Assembly (NCBI GenBank): GCA_947458305.1
Contig: CANGZO010000058.1
Location: 1-11,171 of the forward strand
Length of the DNA: 11,171 nt
Direction: 5' to 3'
Source: Comamonadaceae bacterium
Lineage (GTDB): Bacteria; Pseudomonadota; Gammaproteobacteria; Burkholderiales; Burkholderiaceae_C
Below the pieces are notes generated by a model that had not been told where the DNA came from, did not search any database, and saw nothing but the letters and a program-made list of their open reading frames with translations. This document shows positions 7,173-11,171 of the stretch, one piece after another. Each line of letters starts with the position of its first letter. The first letter of the stretch is position 1. A program made the position numbers and the translations under genes.

Positions 7173-8096
7173 ATGGCAGCACAAGAAGAATCAATGCAGG
7201 TGGAGACAAACGCGTCAGAGGCAGACAGCAAGCGCAGCCCGTTTTTGGAATCGCTGGGCGAGCGCGTGCGCACGCTGCGCTCACGCAAGGGCATGACACG
7301 CCGCGCTGTGGCGCTGGCCGCCGACGTGTCCGAGCGGCATTTGGCCAATCTGGAATACGGCACGGGCAACGTGTCGGTCTTGGTGCTGTTGCAAGTGGCG
7401 CAGGCGCTGCAGTGTTCGCTGGCCGAGTTGCTGGGTGACGTGACCACCACCTCGCCCGAGTGGCTGCTGATCCGCGAGTTGTTGGGAAAGCGCAGCGAAG
7501 CCGATTTGCGCCGTGCCCGGGTGCAGTTGGGCGAGATGTTTGGCGAAGGCGGCAATGCGCAAGAACGCAAGAACCGCATCGCCCTGATCGGTTTGCGCGG
7601 CGCGGGCAAGACCGCACTGGGCCAGCGCCTGGCCGACGATCTGGGTTTTCCATTCATTGAGCTCAGCCGTGAGATTGAGCAGTTTGCCGGTTGCCAGATC
7701 AGCGAGATCCACAACCTGTATGGCGCCAACGCTTACCGCCGTTACGAGCGCCGGGCCTTGGAGGAGGCGATCCAGATTTACCCCGAAGTGGTGATTGCCA
7801 CACCGGGCGGACTGGTGTCCGATTCGGCCAACTTCAACTTGTTGCTCTCGCACTGCACCACCGTGTGGCTGCAGGCCGACGCCGCCGACCACATGGGCCG
7901 TGTGGCCGCGCAAGGTGACATGCGCCCCATGGCGGGCAGCCGCGAAGCCATGGAAGACCTCAAGCGCATTCTGGAAGGCCGATCGGCCTTCTATTCCAAG
8001 GCGGACATGGCCATCAACACCAGTGGGCGCAGCGAAGACCAGGCCTTTGCGGCCTTGAGGTCTTCTGTTCGCCAGCATTTGTCGAACACGCCATGA
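7173..8096 (+). CDS. boxR: BoxR-type benzoyl-CoA-responsive regulator (XRE helix-turn-helix fused to shikimate-kinase-like domain)
   Basis: This 307-residue protein is a two-domain regulator. Residues about 26-88 form an XRE-type helix-turn-helix (recognition region around SERHLANLEYGTGNVS). A linker follows, and from about 135 there is a shikimate-kinase-like P-loop domain with Walker A GLRGAGKT (140-147). Characterised BzdR and BoxR repress benzoate genes and are released by benzoyl-CoA, which binds the kinase-like domain. Here the kinase Asp-x-Asp position reads E163-L-S, so phosphotransfer to shikimate is unlikely, while other fold residues (GG at 212-213, R251, R270, Y274) remain. The gene sits between the two box arms, with TGCA-N6-TGCA elements on both sides, and points toward boxC. 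The ATG at 7173 has GAAAG 6 nt upstream. An in-frame ATG at 7194, with a purine-rich AAGAAG upstream, would remove seven residues and cannot be excluded. Confidence 0.92.
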   Translation: MAAQEESMQVETNASEADSKRSPFLESLGERVRTLRSRKGMTRRAVALAADVSERHLANLEYGTGNVSVLVLLQVAQALQCSLAELLGDVTTTSPEWLLIRELLGKRSEADLRRARVQLGEMFGEGGNAQERKNRIALIGLRGAGKTALGQRLADDLGFPFIELSREIEQFAGCQISEIHNLYGANAYRRYERRALEEAIQIYPEVVIATPGGLVSDSANFNLLLSHCTTVWLQADAADHMGRVAAQGDMRPMAGSREAMEDLKRILEGRSAFYSKADMAINTSGRSEDQAFAALRSSVRQHLSNTP

Positions 8097-8119
8097 TTCA
8101 TAGGGTAAATACTTAGTGA

Positions 8120-8135
8120 ATGCATTAAAATGCAT
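8120..8135. promoter_or_regulatory. Predicted BoxR operator upstream of the boxC -35
   Basis: ATGCATTAAAATGCAT contains TGCA-N6-TGCA (8121-8134) and is also a 7-bp inverted repeat, ATGCATT and AATGCAT, around AA. It lies immediately upstream of the candidate -35, and one more TGCA (8138-8141) falls inside that -35. It starts 24 nt after the boxR stop. It is the most symmetric copy in the window. Confidence 0.62.
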
Positions 8136-8136
8136 A

Positions 8137-8165
8137 TTGCAAGCAGAAGAGAGTGGCAATAAAAT
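8137..8165 (+). promoter_or_regulatory. Candidate boxC-boxB promoter
   Basis: TTGCAA (8137-8142, four of six -35 bases), an optimal 17-nt spacer and TAAAAT (8160-8165, five of six -10 bases) predict a start near 8172 and a leader of about 64 nt before boxC. The promoter is flanked by TGCA-N6-TGCA elements on both sides. This is a consensus match only. Confidence 0.5.
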
Positions 8166-8175
8166 TCGTGTAACA

Positions 8176-8189
8176 TGCAGTGAAATGCA
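8176..8189. promoter_or_regulatory. Predicted BoxR operator downstream of the boxC -10
   Basis: TGCAGTGAAATGCA is a second perfect TGCA-N6-TGCA in the boxR-boxC gap. It begins about 10 nt after the -10 element, around the predicted transcription start. Bound protein here would block initiation or early elongation. With the 8120-8135 copy it brackets the promoter; the two copies are 55 bp apart from start to start. Confidence 0.6.
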
Positions 8190-8235
8190 TTTTTGACCGA
8201 AATCAAGATCCACCTTTTTCAACGGAGACACCCCA

Positions 8236-9894
8236 ATGACCCAAGCTTTCCAGGTTGATTACCAAACCAACCCTTCCCAATACAAACACATCCAGCTGGC
8301 CTTTGATGGCGAGATCGCGACCTTGTCGATCAACATCAACGAAGACGCCGGCATCCGCCCTGGCTACAAGCTCAAGCTCAACAGCTACGACCTGGGCGTG
8401 GACATCGAATTGCACGACGCGCTGCAGCGCATCCGCTTTGAGCACCCCGAAGTGCGTTCCGTGGTGGTGACCAGCTTGAAGGACCGTGTGTTTTGCTCCG
8501 GCGCCAACATCTTCATGCTGGGCGTGTCGACCCACGGCTGGAAAGTCAACTTCTGCAAGTTCACCAACGAAACCCGTAACGGCATCGAAGACTCCAGCAA
8601 GCACGACGGCCTGAAATTTGTCGCTGCCCTGAACGGCGCTTGCGCTGGCGGCGGCTATGAGCTGGCCCTGGCCTGCGATGAAATCGTGCTGGTGGATGAC
8701 CGCTCCAGTGCTGTCTCGCTGCCCGAAGTGCCCTTGCTCGGCGTGTTGCCCGGCACCGGTGGCCTGACCCGCGTGACCGACAAGCGCCATGTGCGCCACG
8801 ACTTGGCCGACATCTTCTGCACCAGCGTCGAAGGCGTGCGTGGACAAAAAGCCGTGGACTGGCGCCTGGTGGACGCGATCGCCAAGCCTGCCGTGTTCAA
8901 AGAAGCCGTGCAAACCCGTGCCAAAAAGCTGGCTGCCGGCAGCATCCGCACCGCTGGCGTCCAAGGCGTGGAATTGACCCCCCTGAACCGCACCATCGCA
9001 GCCGATGCCCTGACTTACACCAACGTCACGGTGGACATCGACCGCGCCAAACGCATCGCCACCTTCACCGTCAAGGCCCCTGCCACGGCTCAGCCCACCG
9101 ACACCGCCGGCATCGAAGCCGCAGGTGTGAACTGGTGGCCCCTGCAGATGGTGCGCGAACTCGACGACGCCATCCTGCACATGCGCACCAACGAACTCGA
9201 CATCGGCACTTGGGTGCTCAAAACAGCGGGCGACGCTGCTGCCGTGCTGGCGTCTGACGCCACTTTGCTGGCCCACAAAGACCACTGGCTGGTGCGCGAG
9301 ACCATTGGCCACCTGCGCCGCACGCTGGCTCGCCTCGACGTGTCTTCCCGCAGCCTGTTTGCCCTGATCGAAGAAGGCACCTGCTTTGCGGGCACCCTGG
9401 CCGAACTGGCGTTCTGCGCCGACCGCGCTTACATGCTGGCGCTGCCTGACGACGCTGACAAAGCGCCCAAGCTGCAACTGAGCGAAATGAACTTCGGTTT
9501 CTTCCCCATGGTCAACGACCAGACACGTCTGCAGCGCCGCTTTTACGAAGAAGTACCCGCCATGGACGCCGCCCGCGGCGCCATCGGCCAAGCGCTGGAT
9601 GCCGATGCAGCACTGGCTTTGGGCCTGGTGACCGCTGCACCTGACGACATCGACTGGGCTGACGAAATTCGCCTGGCTCTGGAAGAGCGTTCGTCCATGT
9701 CGCCTGATGCGCTGACCGGTCTGGAGGCCAACCTGCGTTTTGCACAGAAAGAGAACATGGCCACCCGCATTTTTGGTCGCCTGACCGCCTGGCAAAACTG
9801 GATCTTCCAACGCCCCAACGCCGTGGGCGAAAAAGGCGCCCTGAAGGTCTATGGCAAAGGCGAAAAAGTCCAGTTCGATCTGAACCGCGTTTGA
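8236..9894 (+). CDS. boxC: 2,3-epoxybenzoyl-CoA dihydrolase BoxC
   Basis: This 552-residue member of the crotonase (enoyl-CoA hydratase/isomerase) superfamily opens the ring of 2,3-epoxybenzoyl-CoA with two waters, giving 3,4-dehydroadipyl-CoA semialdehyde and formate. The N-terminal half holds the crotonase core: CSGANIFMLG (87-96) for acyl-CoA and oxyanion-hole binding, then NGACAGGGYELALACDE (133-149) with catalytic E142, and LPEVPLLGVLPGTGG (162-176) with E164. The C-terminal half, from about 260, is the diverged extension that makes BoxC about twice the usual crotonase length, and its size agrees with known BoxC. The start ATG at 8236 has GGAGA (8224-8228) 7 nt upstream. It is the first structural gene of the rightward arm, with its own candidate promoter, and boxB follows after 90 nt. 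No key residue is missing. A generic enoyl-CoA hydratase is excluded by length and neighbours. Confidence 0.95.
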   Translation: MTQAFQVDYQTNPSQYKHIQLAFDGEIATLSININEDAGIRPGYKLKLNSYDLGVDIELHDALQRIRFEHPEVRSVVVTSLKDRVFCSGANIFMLGVSTHGWKVNFCKFTNETRNGIEDSSKHDGLKFVAALNGACAGGGYELALACDEIVLVDDRSSAVSLPEVPLLGVLPGTGGLTRVTDKRHVRHDLADIFCTSVEGVRGQKAVDWRLVDAIAKPAVFKEAVQTRAKKLAAGSIRTAGVQGVELTPLNRTIAADALTYTNVTVDIDRAKRIATFTVKAPATAQPTDTAGIEAAGVNWWPLQMVRELDDAILHMRTNELDIGTWVLKTAGDAAAVLASDATLLAHKDHWLVRETIGHLRRTLARLDVSSRSLFALIEEGTCFAGTLAELAFCADRAYMLALPDDADKAPKLQLSEMNFGFFPMVNDQTRLQRRFYEEVPAMDAARGAIGQALDADAALALGLVTAAPDDIDWADEIRLALEERSSMSPDALTGLEANLRFAQKENMATRIFGRLTAWQNWIFQRPNAVGEKGALKVYGKGEKVQFDLNRV

Positions 9895-9921
9895 TGTTTT
9901 TGCGTTGTGCAGTGCGGTGCC

Positions 9922-9958
9922 CGGTGGTCCGTTCTGCAACCGAAATTTGACCCCACCG
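9922..9958 (+). other. Imperfect stem in the boxC-boxB spacer
   Basis: CGGT plus GGTC (9922-9929) can pair with GACC plus ACCG (9949-9952 and 9955-9958), with a CC bulge and a 19-nt loop. It lies in the 90-nt spacer between boxC and boxB with no T-run after it, so it is more likely an mRNA structure than a terminator. It could affect relative boxC/boxB message stability, but it may be chance. Confidence 0.25.
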
Positions 9959-9984
9959 TTGCTTTTTCATTTCTGGAGACTCTC

Positions 9985-11171
9985 ATGTCCGGTATCAACT
10001 ACAGCGAAAAAATCCCCAACAACGTCAATCTGAGCGAAGACCGCACCTTGCAGCGCGCACTCGAGCAGTGGCAGCCCAACTTCATCAACTGGTGGGACGA
10101 CATGGGCCCCGAAGGCTCGACCGACATGGACGTGTACCTGCGCACCGCCGTGAGTGTGGACCCGCAAGGCTGGGCCCAGTTTGGCCACGTCAAGATGCGC
10201 GACTACCGTTGGGGCGTGTTCATGAACCCCGGCGAGCAAGACCGCAAGATCCACTTCGGCGACCACATCGGCGAGAAAGCCTGGCAAGACGTGCCTGGCG
10301 AACACCGCGCCAACCTGCGCCGCATCATCGTCACGCAAGGCGACACCGAGCCAGCGTCGGTCGAGCAGCAACGTCACCTGGGCCTGACCGCGCCCAGCAT
10401 GTACGACCTGCGCAACTTGTTCCAGATCAACGTGGAAGAAGGCCGCCACCTGTGGGCCATGGTGTATTTGCTGCACAAATATTTCGGTAAGGATGGCCGC
10501 GAAGAAGCCGATGCTTTGCTCCAGCGCAACAGCGGCAACGAAGACAATCCCCGCATCTTGCAAGCGTTCAACGAGAAGACGCCTGACTGGTTGTCGTTCT
10601 TCATGTTCACCTACTTCACCGACCGCGACGGCAAGTTCCAGTTGTGCGCTTTGGCCGAGTCGGCTTTTGACCCATTGGCCCGCACCACCAAGTTCATGCT
10701 GACCGAAGAAGCGCACCACATGTTCGTGGGCGAGTCTGGCGTGAGCCGCACCATCCAGCGCACGGTGGACGTGATGAACCAGCTCAAAACCGACGACGTG
10801 GGCAAACTGCGTGCAGCCGGCGTGATCGACCTGCCGACCATCCAGCGCTACATCAACTTCCACTTCTCCGTGACCATCGATTTGTTCGGTGCAGACGAAT
10901 CGTCCAACGCGGCCACCTTCTACAGCTCGGGCCTCAAGGGCCGTTACGAAGAAGGCAAGCGTGGTGATGACCACATCTTGAAGGGCAACAGCTACAAGAT
11001 CTTGTCGGTCGAAGACGGCAAGTTGGTCGAAAAAGAAGTGCCGATGCTCAACGCTTTGAACGAAGTGCTGCGCGACGACTACATCACCGATTCCAAAGGC
11101 GGCATTGACCGTTGGAACCGCGTCATCACCAAGGCCGGTATTCCTTTCACCTTGACCGCGCCTCACAAGGC
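9985..11171 (+). CDS. boxB: Benzoyl-CoA 2,3-epoxidase, oxygenase subunit BoxB (3' end outside window)
   Basis: The frame opens at the ATG at 9985, after TGGAGA with a 5-nt spacer, and stays open for 395 codons to the window edge. The protein is therefore cut short by the window and not by mutation. BoxB proteins are about 475 residues, so roughly 80 residues are missing here. BoxB is a class I diiron oxygenase that inserts one atom of O2 into benzoyl-CoA, using electrons from the reductase BoxA. All six metal ligands expected from the known BoxB structure are present at a constant +2 offset: E122, E152 and H155 (EGRH), D213, E242 and H245 (EAHH). The start MSGINYSEKIPNNVNL is typical. It is cotranscribed with boxC; boxA is not within the window. 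A long minus-strand open frame opposite it is a composition shadow. Confidence 0.95.
   Translation, partial: MSGINYSEKIPNNVNLSEDRTLQRALEQWQPNFINWWDDMGPEGSTDMDVYLRTAVSVDPQGWAQFGHVKMRDYRWGVFMNPGEQDRKIHFGDHIGEKAWQDVPGEHRANLRRIIVTQGDTEPASVEQQRHLGLTAPSMYDLRNLFQINVEEGRHLWAMVYLLHKYFGKDGREEADALLQRNSGNEDNPRILQAFNEKTPDWLSFFMFTYFTDRDGKFQLCALAESAFDPLARTTKFMLTEEAHHMFVGESGVSRTIQRTVDVMNQLKTDDVGKLRAAGVIDLPTIQRYINFHFSVTIDLFGADESSNAATFYSSGLKGRYEEGKRGDDHILKGNSYKILSVEDGKLVEKEVPMLNALNEVLRDDYITDSKGGIDRWNRVITKAGIPFTLTAPHK

Noticed and set aside
9908..9938. Two TGCA tetramers in the boxC-boxB spacer as further BoxR sites
   Set aside because: They are 23 nt apart, not 6, and no promoter-like hexamers accompany them, so chance occurrence is likely.
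8203..9939. 578-residue open frame on the minus strand opposite boxC
   Set aside because: It is fully antisense to a well-supported gene and rich in His, Gln, Gly, Val and Ala, as expected for the reverse reading of GC-biased codons. It has no recognisable motif.
9967..11166. 399-residue open frame on the minus strand opposite boxB
   Set aside because: The plus strand encodes BoxB with all six diiron ligands through the window end. The antisense frame is a composition shadow without motifs.

Overview
The window looks like chromosomal DNA of a betaproteobacterium, most likely Burkholderiales/Comamonadaceae. This is inferred from the GC-rich coding sequence, the probable metG/apbC divergent pair and a benzoyl-CoA 'box' gene set of the Azoarcus/Burkholderia/Comamonadaceae type. 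No mobile element, RNA gene or CRISPR array was seen.

Left part (1-3733): the first codons of a leftward gene that resembles metG, then apbC/mrp (Fe-S cluster carrier ATPase), then a large membrane hybrid sensor histidine kinase. The kinase has an extracytoplasmic DUF3365-like domain carrying a c-type haem motif (CVACH), then PAS, HisKA, HATPase and receiver domains. Its start codon lies at the edge of a perfect inverted repeat whose loop holds the Shine-Dalgarno sequence.

Right part (3757-11171): an aerobic hybrid benzoate degradation locus. Leftward are boxD (3,4-dehydroadipyl-CoA semialdehyde dehydrogenase) and bclA (benzoate-CoA ligase). Rightward are boxR (XRE/shikimate-kinase-like regulator), boxC (2,3-epoxybenzoyl-CoA dihydrolase) and boxB (diiron benzoyl-CoA 2,3-epoxidase, cut off by the window end). 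BclA makes benzoyl-CoA, BoxB (with the reductase BoxA, not in the window) epoxidises it, BoxC opens the ring and releases formate, and BoxD oxidises the resulting semialdehyde to 3,4-dehydroadipyl-CoA, which goes on to beta-oxidation.

Both intergenic regions around boxR carry TGCA-N6-TGCA elements: one perfect and one degenerate between boxD and boxR, and two perfect between boxR and boxC. They lie on or next to candidate promoters. This matches the operator type known for the related regulator BzdR and suggests BoxR controls both arms. The catabolic system itself is known. The least described parts are the operator layout and the neighbouring haem-type hybrid kinase.
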